NCBI GenBank assembly: GCA_947259365.1
Contig: CAMYMC010000047.1
Span: forward strand, 1-40,189
Source of the DNA: an uncultured Acidimicrobiaceae bacterium
GTDB taxonomy: Bacteria > Actinomycetota > Acidimicrobiia > Spongiisociales > UBA5794
Direction of reading: 5' to 3'
DNA length: 40,189 bases
This document shows positions 6,765 to 14,872 of the stretch, piece by piece. The position numbers and the translations under genes were made by a program. Numbering within the stretch: position 1 is the stretch's first letter; every line of letters starts with the position of its first letter. Under the pieces are notes generated by a model. It searched no databases, was not told the origin of the DNA, and saw nothing but the letters and a program-made list of their open reading frames with translations.

Positions 6765-7522
6765 CGGCGGCCATCGATCGAGCCGAGCTTCGCCGGCTCA
6801 CGGCCAGCGAAGACGCCCAGATCGTCGATGTGCTCCCCGAACGCGAGTACGCGGAATCCCACATCCCGGGGGCCATCAACATCCCCCTTGGATCGCTCGA
6901 CGCCAGCTCCGTGTCGGTGCTCCGGCGTGACAAGCCCGTCGTCGTCTACTGACACGACGGTCTGTGAGACATGTCTCCACGAGCCGCGTGCCGGCTCGAG
7001 CGCCTCGGATTCGACAGGGTCTACGACTACACGGCCGGGATCGCCGATTGGAAAGCGGCGGGTTTGCCGGTCGAAGGCGACGCGGCCCCAGCCCAGCGGG
7101 TTGGCGACGCCACCCGCCCCGACGTCCCGACGTGTGAGCCTCACGAGCCCATCGCCGACGTGCAGGAGAGGACGGCCCGGGCGGGCTGGGACGAGTGCAT
7201 CGTCGTCGATTGCGAGCGCGTGGTCGTCGGTCGACTCCGGGGACGGGCGTGGCAGACGGAGCCAGGAACGACGGCAGGCGACGTCATGGAAGCCGGGCCG
7301 ACGACGGTCCGCGCCGACGGCCTGCTCGCGCCCCTCGTCGAGCGGATGAGCCGGAGAGGCACGAGTCTCGTGGTCGTGTCGACGCCGCAGGGCGAACTGC
7401 TGGGCGTGGTGCTCCGCGCCGAGGCGGAACGGGTGCTGACGGGTGAGCCAGCCGCACGGATCTGGCGGGACTGCGAGGGCTGCCCCGGCGTGTGGGCCGC
7501 GCCGCCCTCCCCGTCGGCCTAG
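6761..7522 (+). CDS. Rhodanese-CBS selenoprotein with two in-frame UGA (Sec64, Sec69)
   Basis: One frame runs from the ATG at 6761, which overlaps the previous stop, to the TAG at 7520-7522. It has 253 codons, interrupted only by TGA at 6950-6952 and 6965-6967. The N-terminal part is a rhodanese domain ([20 protein letters not shown]). The strand VVVY ends at the first UGA, exactly where the catalytic persulfide Cys belongs. The second UGA is five codons later and is followed by [30 protein letters not shown]. Cys homologues I know read VVVYC-x-D-x-x-CD-x-SPRAA, so both UGAs replace conserved Cys. Residues about 115-235 form a CBS pair, and the tail is CEGCPGVW. A hairpin at 6980-6998 can serve as SECIS. 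Likely role: selenium-based sulfur/thiol chemistry in a metal-responsive operon. Automatic callers would split it or call it a pseudogene. Decay is unlikely because the frame, both domains and both overlaps are intact. Confidence 0.85.
6980..6998 (+). promoter_or_regulatory. Candidate bacterial SECIS hairpin
   Basis: CGAGCCG and CGGCTCG form a perfect 7-bp stem around the 5-base loop CGUGC. The stem-loop lies inside the coding frame. Nineteen bases separate the second UGA from the loop, and 34 separate the first UGA from it. As I recall the bacterial SECIS consensus, it needs a stem of at least 4 bp, a small loop with G in the first two positions, and a UGA-to-loop distance of about 16-37 bases. 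Both UGAs meet these rules with this one hairpin. GC-rich coding DNA forms hairpins easily, so the element is a candidate only. Confidence 0.6.
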
Positions 7523-8460
7523 CCGTCGATCATGTCGGCCGGCGACCACGGCGCCGCCGAGCCGAACGCGGACACGAACAGGGCGTCCCACGTCCCGTCT
7601 TCGACGATGGCGCGGAGAACGTTGCTGACCTCGTCGAGGAAGTCGACCGCCTCGAGCGAGCCGAACGCCGCGATCCGGTCGCTGAACTCGACGGGGGTCA
7701 TAACGAGGCCTTCGCTCCTCGCCATCTCGAGGAGCCCGCCGGTCACGCTGGAGAGGTACGCGTCCGCCTGACCCGAGTCGACGAGGTCGGACGGCCGCCC
7801 GCCCTCATGCGCCTCACTCATCGTTCCCGGCTGCAGCGCGATGCGGGCACCGTCGAGGTCGGCGAGCGTGGAAGCACCGGTGGTGGCCGGGGCCATCAGG
7901 GCCAGTCCGTCGAGCAGGTACGGGATCGTGAAGCCGACGAGCTCGCTCCGCTCCGGAGTGATCGCCGTCGACCGGAACACGAGGTCGACCTCGCCGGCGG
8001 CGACGACGTCGAAACGCTCGGATGTCGCCACAGACACCCATTCGATCTCGACTCGTTCGAAGAGCCGCGTGACGATCTCGGCGGCGAGCTCCGGCTCCAA
8101 GCCCGTGTACGCGGCGCCGTCGGCGACGCTGAGGGGGGCGAGATCCCGGTCGCGTACCCCGATGCGAATGACTCCGGCGGCTGCGACCCGCTCGTAGGCT
8201 GCGGATCGCGCCATCGCCGGCGAAGCCGTCGTGGTCGTCTCGACCGGCGGTGCCGTCGTCGCCGGCGCCATCGTGGACTCGGCTCCAGGCGCTGCCGTGG
8301 TCGCCGCAGTCGCCGCAGTCGTCGCCGGAGCGGCGGTGGTCAGCGCCGGGGTGCCGGTGTTGCCGTCGTCGTCCCCGCCGCACCCGGATGCCAGCAACGA
8401 CACCACGACAACGCATGCAGCGAGGCGACCCCCAGCGCTCGCGACACGCGTCCCACGCAT
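7519..8460 (-). CDS. Extracellular solute-binding lipoprotein (SBP family 3, amino-acid type)
   Basis: This 313-residue protein has a lipoprotein signal ending in the lipobox LLASGC. A Thr/Ala/Pro-rich linker of about 60 residues follows, then a periplasmic-binding domain of family 3. Typical blocks are [51 protein letters not shown] and [12 protein letters not shown]. Such proteins bind amino acids or small polar ligands. No permease or ATPase genes are adjacent, so it may be an orphan binding protein or a sensor. I chose the ATG at 8460 because the signal peptide begins there; upstream codons add no signal features. It converges with the selenoprotein gene with a 3-base overlap. Confidence 0.85.
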   Translation of the reverse strand: MRGTRVASAGGRLAACVVVVSLLASGCGGDDDGNTGTPALTTAAPATTAATAATTAAPGAESTMAPATTAPPVETTTTASPAMARSAAYERVAAAGVIRIGVRDRDLAPLSVADGAAYTGLEPELAAEIVTRLFERVEIEWVSVATSERFDVVAAGEVDLVFRSTAITPERSELVGFTIPYLLDGLALMAPATTGASTLADLDGARIALQPGTMSEAHEGGRPSDLVDSGQADAYLSSVTGGLLEMARSEGLVMTPVEFSDRIAAFGSLEAVDFLDEVSNVLRAIVEDGTWDALFVSAFGSAAPWSPADMIDG

Positions 8461-8522
8461 GGTGGGATCGTCGCCGGACCTCACCCGCTCCGACCAGGGC
8501 TTTTCGACCCTGCGCGCGGTGC

Positions 8523-9020
8523 TCAGCGCTTGTAGAGGCCCATCAGCGTGGCCTTGTCCAAGGTGTTGAAGTTGAGCATGAATCCGACGACCGCCGGCAT
8601 GGTGTCGGCGTCGACGCCCAGCTTCTCCTGGGACACCGCGAACACGGTGAAGAGGTAGCGATGGGGGTGGTCGCCCTCGGGAGGGCACGGTCCGCCGTAG
8701 CCCGGCGCACCGAAGTCGGTCCGCGTCTGCAAGGCACCCGCCGGCAACTCGCCCTCGGGTCCGCCGGCGCCGAGCACGAGCTCGGTCACGTCAGCGGGGA
8801 TGTCGACGACGAGCCAGTGCCAGAAGCCGCTGCCGGTGGGGGCATCGGGGTCGTAGCAGGTGACCGCGAAGCTCTGCGTGCCCTCCGGCGCCCCGGACCA
8901 CGCCAAATGCGGCGACGTGTTGCCCCCGGCGCACCCGAATCCGTACACCTCCGACAGCACGTGGTCTGCCGCCAGGTAATCGCCGTCGGCGAAGCTCGTG
9001 CTCGAGAGCGACATTGCCAT
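8523..9020 (-). CDS. YbhB/YbcL-type phosphatidylethanolamine-binding protein (PEBP)
   Basis: About 165 residues. It carries the PEBP signature DPDAPTGSGFWHWLVVDIP and the second block GYGGPCPPEGDHPHRYLFTVFAV, which together build the anion-binding pocket with the conserved His and Asp. Bacterial members are soluble and mostly of unknown role; they are often annotated as Raf-kinase-inhibitor-like. AGGAGG lies five bases before the ATG at 9020. An ATG one codon earlier (9023) is too close to it, and one at 9014 is also possible. The ligand is unknown. The gene stands alone between two divergent or convergent neighbours. Confidence 0.92.
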   Translation of the reverse strand: MAMSLSSTSFADGDYLAADHVLSEVYGFGCAGGNTSPHLAWSGAPEGTQSFAVTCYDPDAPTGSGFWHWLVVDIPADVTELVLGAGGPEGELPAGALQTRTDFGAPGYGGPCPPEGDHPHRYLFTVFAVSQEKLGVDADTMPAVVGFMLNFNTLDKATLMGLYKR

Positions 9021-9121
9021 CATGACCTCCTCTCGCCGTGCCTTCCCACCCTAGAGATCCCGATCCGGCGGCGACGGCTCACGACTCGATGGCCCGACCA
9101 TTCCCAGCCCCGGACCAGTGC

Positions 9122-9142
9122 GACCACGAACTGTGGTCTTTT
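9122..9142 (+). promoter_or_regulatory. Hairpin with U-tract in leader region
   Basis: GACCAC and GTGGTC form a 6-bp stem with loop GAACT, followed by TTTT, inside the 272-base gap 9021-9292. No gene ends here on the plus strand, so it is more likely an attenuator or leader structure for the secreted-protein gene at 9293 than an ordinary terminator. A well-formed AAAGGAGG follows at about 9146 with no good start codon behind it. Nothing else was recognised in this gap. Confidence 0.35.
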
Positions 9143-9292
9143 GCTAAAGGAGGTTTTCGCGGATTCCGAAGCATGTCGGGCCGCTGAGCTCTGGCACACG
9201 TCGGGGGCACGGTGCTCCGACGGCGGCGTGGAAGCGCCATGAGAAGGGGGAATCTCTTCCTGGCGACGAAAAGCGCTCATGAGGAGGCGTAC

Positions 9293-9622
9293 GTGAACGA
9301 TCGAAGACGACATCCGTCCGTGGCCGCATTCAAGGTCACGAAGATTCTCGTGCTGGTGGTGGTGCTGGCGCTGCTCAGCGTGGCGTTCACCGCATTCGCC
9401 GTGGCGGATCCGCCCGAGGGCAACAAGGTCGACATCTGCCACTACCAGGCGAAGGACAAGATCATCGACGGTGAACTCGTCCCTGCGGGCTGGTACCTCA
9501 TCGAAGTCTCCACGCGGTCGGTGAATAAGCACATAGCGAAACATGCCGATGCGAGCGGCGTGCGCGACTTCGTGCACGACGGCACGGCGAGCTGCGCCGA
9601 CGAGGCAGCCACCGAAGCCTGA
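9293..9622 (+). CDS. Small secreted protein with CHY...H motif
   Basis: I chose the GTG at 9293 because GAGGAGG lies five bases upstream; an ATG at 9239 is in frame but lacks a site. The 109-residue product has a basic N-terminus and a strong hydrophobic signal helix (about residues 15-36, cleavage near AFAVA-DPP). The mature part is short: KVDICHYQ, then WYLIEVSTRSVNKHIAKHAD, DFVHDG and one more Cys (SCADE). The ICH...EVS...V.KH..H pattern recurs in small exported bacterial proteins of unknown function. The His and Cys spacing could bind a metal, which is inference. A strong terminator follows at 9699. Confidence 0.75.
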   Translation: MNDRRRHPSVAAFKVTKILVLVVVLALLSVAFTAFAVADPPEGNKVDICHYQAKDKIIDGELVPAGWYLIEVSTRSVNKHIAKHADASGVRDFVHDGTASCADEAATEA

Positions 9623-9698
9623 GCAATCCGTCCGACGCCACGGGCCGAACCCATCCTCCACGACCCGGGGGTCCGCGGCGACCGGACATGAGGCGAAC

Positions 9699-9731
9699 CC
9701 GAGGGGCGGACCCAGACGGTCCGCCCCTCGG
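9699..9731 (+). terminator. Long GC-rich stem-loop terminator
   Basis: A perfect 14-bp inverted repeat (arms 9699-9712 and 9718-9731, beginning CCGAGGGG) flanks the 5-base loop CAGAC. It lies 77 bases after the stop of the small secreted protein and has no U-tract. Strong stems without U-tracts are common transcript ends in GC-rich actinomycetes. Confidence 0.7.
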
Positions 9732-9869
9732 TCGCGTCAGCAGGCAAAGCCGCGCTACGGAGCCCACAGCGGCAATACTCGACACGAGACCGCACGGCGA
9801 TCCCTCAAGGCGGGAGCCCGATCGGTCGACCATTGACCGAGGCAGCCGGTCGTTCGAGGAGGCCGCCCC

Positions 9870-10742
9870 ATGAAACGCTTGATCCCACTGCTGGTCCTGG
9901 CCGTGCTCCTGAGCGGCTGCACCATCCGCTTCGACTCCCGGGTCACCGTCGACGCCGATGAGTCGGGCACGTACGCGCTCGAGATCGCACTCGACGAAGA
10001 GTTCCGCGAGCTCGCCGCCCAGTCGGGAGAGACCGACGGCTTCGGGCTCGAGGAGGGCCTCGAAGACGTCCCGTCCGGCTGGTCGGTGTCCGAGTTCACC
10101 GACGGTGAGTTCGAGGGCTTCCGGGTCGCCGTCGAGTTCGACGATTTCGCCGACCTCGACCGTCGCCTCATCGAGCTCACCGCGACGGCCGATGCCGACT
10201 CGCCGGCGCCGACGTTCCTCGAGGAGTCCGGTCTCACCCGCGACGGCGACCGGTTCTCGTTCACCACGACGATCACCGGCCTCCAGGACGACCTCACCGA
10301 CCTCGGCGGCGACTCCGGCGATCTCGGCTTCGAGGGCTTCGACCCGGCGGCGATCTTCGAGCAGCTCTTCCAGATCCGCTTCGTCGTCACCCTCCCCGGC
10401 ACGATCGGCGCCAACAACGCAGACTCGGTCGAGGGCAACACACTCATCTGGAACATCGCCTTCGACGACGAGGGACGGACGCTCGAAGCCACGTCCGACG
10501 TGGGCGGCGGCGGGCTCTCGATGGGCCTGATCCTGGGGATCCTCGTCATCGTCGCCCTCGCGATCGTCGGCTTCGTCGTGTACCAGGCAAACCGGCGGCG
10601 CCGCCAGGAGGCGCCCGTGTGGATGGGCGAGGCATCGACACCGCTGGCAGCCGACCCCAACGCCGAGCCGGGCGCCGACCCGTTTGGGGCACCCGCCGAG
10701 ACCGACACCGGGCCCAGCGAGGAGCCCGACCTCATCCGCTGA
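9870..10742 (+). CDS. LppM-like lipoprotein with C-terminal membrane anchor
   Basis: A 290-residue protein with a lipoprotein signal ending LLSGC. The next segment, TIRFDSRVTVDADESGTYA, is the start of the LppM-type domain seen in actinobacterial lipoproteins. The domain is acidic and beta-rich and ends in NTLIWNIAFDDEGRTLEA. A hydrophobic helix at about residues 215-238 and a basic RRRR stop-transfer follow, then an acidic cytoplasmic tail. The protein is therefore tied to the membrane at both ends. In mycobacteria an LppM homologue affects host interaction; the general role is unknown. The start is supported by GAGGAGG just upstream. A terminator follows at 10773. Confidence 0.85.
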   Translation: MKRLIPLLVLAVLLSGCTIRFDSRVTVDADESGTYALEIALDEEFRELAAQSGETDGFGLEEGLEDVPSGWSVSEFTDGEFEGFRVAVEFDDFADLDRRLIELTATADADSPAPTFLEESGLTRDGDRFSFTTTITGLQDDLTDLGGDSGDLGFEGFDPAAIFEQLFQIRFVVTLPGTIGANNADSVEGNTLIWNIAFDDEGRTLEATSDVGGGGLSMGLILGILVIVALAIVGFVVYQANRRRRQEAPVWMGEASTPLAADPNAEPGADPFGAPAETDTGPSEEPDLIR

Positions 10743-10772
10743 GGGCGGCATCGAGCGCGCACCTCGAACCAG

Positions 10773-10798
10773 CGACCCCGGCCTCCGCGCCGGGGTCG
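10773..10798 (+). terminator. Stem-loop terminator after the LppM-like gene
   Basis: CGACCCCGGC pairs perfectly with GCCGGGGTCG around the 6-base loop CTCCGC. It begins 31 bases after the lipoprotein stop and separates that gene from the sigma-factor pair. There is no U-tract. Confidence 0.65.
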
Positions 10799-10881
10799 TC
10801 GCGATGTGAGGAAAGACCCTGTCGTCACCGCGGCCACATGTGGTCTCTTGGTGGGTGAGACGCGCCGAGAAGAGGGCGACA

Positions 10882-11370
10882 GTGACGGGCCTCACCGAGG
10901 AGAGAACCTTCACCGACTTCGTGCGCGACGCCGAGCCGAGGCTCTCGGTGGCGCTGACGGCGGCGTACGGGCCGGAAGCCGGCCACGAGGCAACGGCGGA
11001 GGCCCTCTCCCACGCCTGGAGCCACTGGGACGACGTGAGGACGATGACGAACCCCGTCGGGTACCTGTACCGGGTCGGCCAGAGCCGGGCCGGCCGCTTC
11101 CTGCGGTGGAGCCGGAAGGGCCTCTGCCCCGCGGCCGGCGGCATCGAGCACGCCGCAGCCGACGGCTACGAGCCGTGGATCGAGCCGGGCCTGCCCGCCG
11201 CGCTGCGCAGGCTGTCCCGTCGCCAGCGCATCGCCGTCGTCCTCGTCTGCGGATACGACTGGACACAGTCGGAGGTGGCCGGACTCCTCGGTGTCTCCAG
11301 GACGACCGTCGAACAGCACCTGGGGCGGGGCCTCTCCCGCCTGCGTAGGGAATTGAAGGTGACGTCATGA
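10882..11370 (+). CDS. ECF-type RNA polymerase sigma factor
   Basis: About 162 residues from the GTG at 10882. Region 2 is short and divergent (TFTDFVRDAEPRLSVALTAAYG, EATAEALSHAWSHWDDV, GYLYRVGQSRAGRFLR). Region 4 is clear: LPAALRRLSRRQRIAVVLV, then the HTH (DWTQSEVAGLLGVSRTTVEQHL). This is the two-domain ECF layout without region 3. GAGGG lies five bases upstream of the GTG; an in-frame ATG at 10840 would add 14 residues. The stop overlaps the ATG of the next gene (ATGA), so the two are translated together. The partner is a membrane protein and the likely anti-sigma factor. Confidence 0.88.
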   Translation: MTGLTEERTFTDFVRDAEPRLSVALTAAYGPEAGHEATAEALSHAWSHWDDVRTMTNPVGYLYRVGQSRAGRFLRWSRKGLCPAAGGIEHAAADGYEPWIEPGLPAALRRLSRRQRIAVVLVCGYDWTQSEVAGLLGVSRTTVEQHLGRGLSRLRRELKVTS

Positions 11371-12764
11371 TCGATCTCGAACGCCAGATCCGCGACTACT
11401 ACGAGACGATCCGGATCCCGGTGACCCTCGATGAGGTGGTGGGCGACGAGAGGCGCGTCCGGCCCGCCGGGGACCTCGAGCCGCTGCGCCACCCGCGGCG
11501 ACGGAGCGACGCCTGGCGCCGGCCTCTGGTGGCCGCCGCGGCGGGTGCGGCGGCGGTGCTGACGGTGGGCGCCGTGTTGCTGCTCCTCCCCTCCCGCGGT
11601 GGCGAGCCCGCACCCTCCCCCGACGCCGCCGCCCCCGAGGTCGCCGCCGTGCCGCTCGTCGATGAGTTGCTCGCGGGCTGGACCCGGCTTGGCCGCATCG
11701 AGGCCTCGCTCGGGGCCTGGGACCAGATGAGCGACGTCGCGACGGGGGACGGGATCCTCGTCGGTGTCGGCATGGCCGGATACGAGCGAACCGAGGCTCC
11801 CGCCGCCTGGACGTCGCAGGACGGCCGCAGCTGGTCGATCGTCTTCATCGACACGGGACGAAACGTCGGGATCGAGGAAGTGACGGTCGGCGGCCCCGGC
11901 CTGGTCGCGGTGGGCCACGAGAACGTCGGCTGCGGCGAAGCCGGCGCCGAATACGTCCCGGCCGTGTCGACATCAGAGGACGCAACGACCTGGACCCATG
12001 TGCCGTGCGGGGCGCTCGTGTCGGCAACGGGGTGGAGCAGCAAGCTCTGGGACGTCACCGCGGGCGGCCCCGGCCTGGTCGCAGTGGGCCACGAGAGCGC
12101 GCCGGCCGAGGGCCCCACACGGGGCGTGGTGTGGACGTCGCCCGACGGTGAGACCTGGACCCGAGTGCCGCCGGACACCGTGTTCGACGACGCGATGGCC
12201 TTCGGCGTGGTCGCCGCCAGCCCCGGTCTCGTCGCCTTCGGCAACGACGACGAAGGCCCCGCCGTGTGGGTGTCGACCGACAGCTTCGAGTGGGAAAAGG
12301 CCCCTGCTCCTCCGACCGATAGCCTCGCGGACGCGATCCGGTTCGGCCCGGACCTCATCGGCGTCGGCGACGGCGTGTGGCGGTCGCCGGACGGGCTCAC
12401 CTGGACGAAGCTCGCCGGCATCCCCGGCGGCTACATGACCACCGTCGTCGAGCTCGACGGCGTCCTCGTCGCGGCCGGATTCATCGAGAAGGACCGGGGG
12501 CCCGTCATCACGACGACGACGGTCCCGGGCCAGGACGTCAGGACGGACACGTACTACGACGCTGCGATCTGGGTCTCGGAGGACGGCACCGATTGGACCC
12601 GCGTCCCCGACGACGGGACCTTCACCGGCATCGCCGGCTTCCCCGCCGCTGACGGACGCCGCGGTGACTACGGCTCCCACATCCAGGCCCTCGCCGTGAC
12701 CCCGGACGGTACCGGCCTCGCCGCCGTCGGCGACGCAGTCTGGGTGTGGAACCCACCGGAGTAG
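11367..12764 (+). CDS. Sigma-coupled membrane protein with extracytoplasmic beta-propeller
   Basis: A 465-residue protein whose start overlaps the sigma stop. The cytoplasmic N-terminus (about 50 residues, MIDLERQIRDYYETI) precedes one membrane helix (about 52-73). A short Pro/Ala linker leads to a propeller built from about seven motifs of the type W-x-S-x-D-G-x-x-W: AAWTSQDGRSW, VVWTSPDGETW, VWRSPDGLTW, IWVSEDGTDW and weaker ones. The GGPGLVAVGHE block occurs twice nearly unchanged. The short N-terminal part is in the position of an anti-sigma domain, but no zinc-binding HxxxCxxC is present. It resembles the protein at 2-1246. Sensing of a ligand outside the membrane is inference. Confidence 0.85.
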   Translation: MIDLERQIRDYYETIRIPVTLDEVVGDERRVRPAGDLEPLRHPRRRSDAWRRPLVAAAAGAAAVLTVGAVLLLLPSRGGEPAPSPDAAAPEVAAVPLVDELLAGWTRLGRIEASLGAWDQMSDVATGDGILVGVGMAGYERTEAPAAWTSQDGRSWSIVFIDTGRNVGIEEVTVGGPGLVAVGHENVGCGEAGAEYVPAVSTSEDATTWTHVPCGALVSATGWSSKLWDVTAGGPGLVAVGHESAPAEGPTRGVVWTSPDGETWTRVPPDTVFDDAMAFGVVAASPGLVAFGNDDEGPAVWVSTDSFEWEKAPAPPTDSLADAIRFGPDLIGVGDGVWRSPDGLTWTKLAGIPGGYMTTVVELDGVLVAAGFIEKDRGPVITTTTVPGQDVRTDTYYDAAIWVSEDGTDWTRVPDDGTFTGIAGFPAADGRRGDYGSHIQALAVTPDGTGLAAVGDAVWVWNPPE

Positions 12765-12806
12765 GGCGACCACGTCAGCGGACCCGGCTCCCGGTACGCT
12801 GGGGGC

Positions 12807-13772
12807 ATGCGGCCGCTCACGGCCTCGACCGACCGACGATTCGTCATCGACGACTTCGAGCCCGCCTATCTGGCGACGTGGCGGGAGGACCGGCTCGCCG
12901 CCAAGCTCGAAGCCGCTCGGATCGAGCTCGCCGACTGCCGGGCCTGTCCCCGCGACTGCGCGATCGACAGGATCGCCGGCGAGAAGGGCGTCTGCCACGT
13001 CGGGCGCCACGCCCTCGTCTCGTCCGCGTTCGCCCACTTCGGCGAGGAGGACTGCCTCAGGGGAACGCGGGGCTCGGGGACGATCTTCTTCGCCTACTGC
13101 AACCTCAAGTGCGTCTTCTGCCAGAACTGGGACATCTCCCACGCCCCCGCCGGTGAGGAGCTGAGCGCGGAGGAGATCGCCGCACTCATGATCCGGCTTC
13201 AGCACGCGGGGTGTCACAACATCAACTTCGTCACCCCCGAGCACGTCGCCCCCCAGGTCGTCGAGGCGATCGCAGCCGCAATCCCGCTCGGGCTGCGCGT
13301 CCCCATCGTCTACAACACGAGCGCGTACGACGCACTGTCGTCGCTGCGGCTCATGGACGGCCTCGTCGACGTCTACATGCCCGACTTCAAGTTCTGGGAG
13401 CCGGAGACGGCGCGCCGGCTGGCCAGGGCGAAGGACTACCCGGAGGTGGCGCGGGCCGCCATCTCCGAGATGCACCGCCAGGTCGGCGTGCTCCGTCTCG
13501 CGCCGGACGGGGTCGCCAGGCGCGGCGTGCTCGTGCGCCACCTCGTCATGCCGGGCCAGACCGACGAGACGGCCGCCATCTTCCGCTGGCTCGCCCAAGA
13601 GCTGTCCCCGGACACGTTCGTCAACGTGATGGGCCAGTACCGGCCGGAGCACCGCGTGCCCGGCAACACCCGATACGAGGACATCGACCGCAGGCCGGGC
13701 CGGGAAGAGATGGTCGCTGCGTACGCCGCGGCCGAGGCGGCCGGGCTGTGGCGGCTCGACGAGCGCCGATGA
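12807..13772 (+). CDS. Radical SAM protein (PflA/PflX-like)
   Basis: A 321-residue protein with the radical SAM cluster motif CNLKCVFC (C98, C102, C105), followed by QNWDIS, typical of pyruvate-formate-lyase-activase-like enzymes (COG1313 type). An N-terminal Cys set (C44, C47, C51, C63) could hold a second cluster. Later blocks include the SAM-binding HNINFVTPEHVAPQ and the conserved YMPDFKFWEP. The stop overlaps the ATG of a second radical SAM gene as ATGA, so the two are coupled. The physiological substrate is unknown. The closest named system is AmmeMemoRadiSam, encoded by the next two genes. Confidence 0.9.
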   Translation: MRPLTASTDRRFVIDDFEPAYLATWREDRLAAKLEAARIELADCRACPRDCAIDRIAGEKGVCHVGRHALVSSAFAHFGEEDCLRGTRGSGTIFFAYCNLKCVFCQNWDISHAPAGEELSAEEIAALMIRLQHAGCHNINFVTPEHVAPQVVEAIAAAIPLGLRVPIVYNTSAYDALSSLRLMDGLVDVYMPDFKFWEPETARRLARAKDYPEVARAAISEMHRQVGVLRLAPDGVARRGVLVRHLVMPGQTDETAAIFRWLAQELSPDTFVNVMGQYRPEHRVPGNTRYEDIDRRPGREEMVAAYAAAEAAGLWRLDERR

Positions 13773-14866
13773 CAACACCTTCACCGCCCGCCGAGTCCGT
13801 CGTCGCGACGAAGTACTGGCACGCCCTCGAAGACGGCCGCGTCCAGTGCGACCTCTGTCCCCGGTACTGCAAGCTGCGAGAGGGCCAGCGCGGACTCTGC
13901 TTCGTCCGCGCCCGGCACGACGACGCCATCGTCCTCACCACCTACGGGCGCTCCAGCGGGTTCTGCGTCGATCCGATCGAGAAGAAGCCGCTTCACCACT
14001 TCCTCCCCGGCACGCCGGTGCTGTCGTTCGGGACCGCCGGGTGCAACCTGGCGTGCCGGTTCTGCCAGAACTGGGACATCTCGAAGGCGCGCGAGTACGA
14101 CAGGCTCGCCGACGCCGCCTCCCCCGAGGCCATCGCGGCCGCCGCCCTGGACCTCGACGGTTGCTCCGTGGCCTTCACCTACAACGACGCTGTGGTCTTT
14201 CACGAGTACGCCATCGACGTCGCTGCTGCCTGCCACGACGCCGGGGTGCGCACGGTGGCGGTCACCGCCGGCTACGTGACCGCCGAGCCGCGGGCGGAGT
14301 TCTACGCCTACATGGACGCAGTCAACGTCGACCTGAAGGCCTTCAGCGAGGAGTTCTACAAGCGCCGCTGCGCCGGGCATCTCCGCCCGGTGCTCGAGAC
14401 GCTCGAGTACATCCGGCAGGAGACCCACACGTGGCTCGAGATCACGACGCTGCTCATCCCCGACCTCAACGACTCGGACGCCGAGATCGGCGAGCTGACC
14501 GCCTGGGTTGCCGACCGGCTCGGGCCCGACGTCCCGGTCCATTTCACCGCGTTCCATCCGGACTTCAAGATGATGGACCGCCCCCCGACCCCGCCGGCGA
14601 CGCTGACGAGGGCGAGGGAGATCGGACTCGGCAACGGACTCCGGTACGTCTACACCGGCAACGTCCACGACCGTTCCGGCCAGACGACGACGTGTCACGG
14701 CTGCGGGGCAGTCCTCGTCGAGCGCGACTGGTACCGGCTGGGCCGCTGGGGTCTCGACGGCGACGGGTGCTGCGCGTCGTGCGGCGCCCAGTGCGCCGGT
14801 GTCTTCGACCCCGCCGGGCCCGGGTCGTGGGGAGCCCGCCGCCTCCCGGTGCGCCTCGGCGCCTGA
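13769..14866 (+). CDS. amrS: AmmeMemoRadiSam system radical SAM enzyme
   Basis: A 365-residue protein starting at an ATG that overlaps the upstream radical SAM stop. It has an N-terminal Cys set (C27, C30, C34, C44), the radical SAM motif CNLACRFC (C92, C96, C99) followed by QNWDIS, and the family blocks VAFTYNDAVVFHEYA and NVDLKAFSEEFYKR. A C-terminal Cys-rich region (TCHGCG and CCASCGAQC) can bind zinc or another cluster. Length and tail match AmrS (COG1180 branch). The MEMO1 homologue follows on the opposite strand, convergent with six bases between stops. AMMECR1 (AmrA) is not in the window. The reaction of this system is not established, as far as I know. Confidence 0.9.
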   Translation: MTTPSPPAESVVATKYWHALEDGRVQCDLCPRYCKLREGQRGLCFVRARHDDAIVLTTYGRSSGFCVDPIEKKPLHHFLPGTPVLSFGTAGCNLACRFCQNWDISKAREYDRLADAASPEAIAAAALDLDGCSVAFTYNDAVVFHEYAIDVAAACHDAGVRTVAVTAGYVTAEPRAEFYAYMDAVNVDLKAFSEEFYKRRCAGHLRPVLETLEYIRQETHTWLEITTLLIPDLNDSDAEIGELTAWVADRLGPDVPVHFTAFHPDFKMMDRPPTPPATLTRAREIGLGNGLRYVYTGNVHDRSGQTTTCHGCGAVLVERDWYRLGRWGLDGDGCCASCGAQCAGVFDPAGPGSWGARRLPVRLGA

Positions 14867-14872
14867 CCCGTC

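Noticed and set aside
6761..6952. Rhodanese fragment ending at the first TGA, read as a truncated gene or pseudogene
   Set aside because: The same frame continues with the missing half of the domain and a CBS pair to 7522. Both stops are UGA and both fall on conserved Cys positions, which random decay would not produce.
6971..7522. Separate gene starting at the ATG at 6971
   Set aside because: That ATG is the Met of the rhodanese motif DMSPRAA, in the middle of a domain, with no ribosome site of its own.
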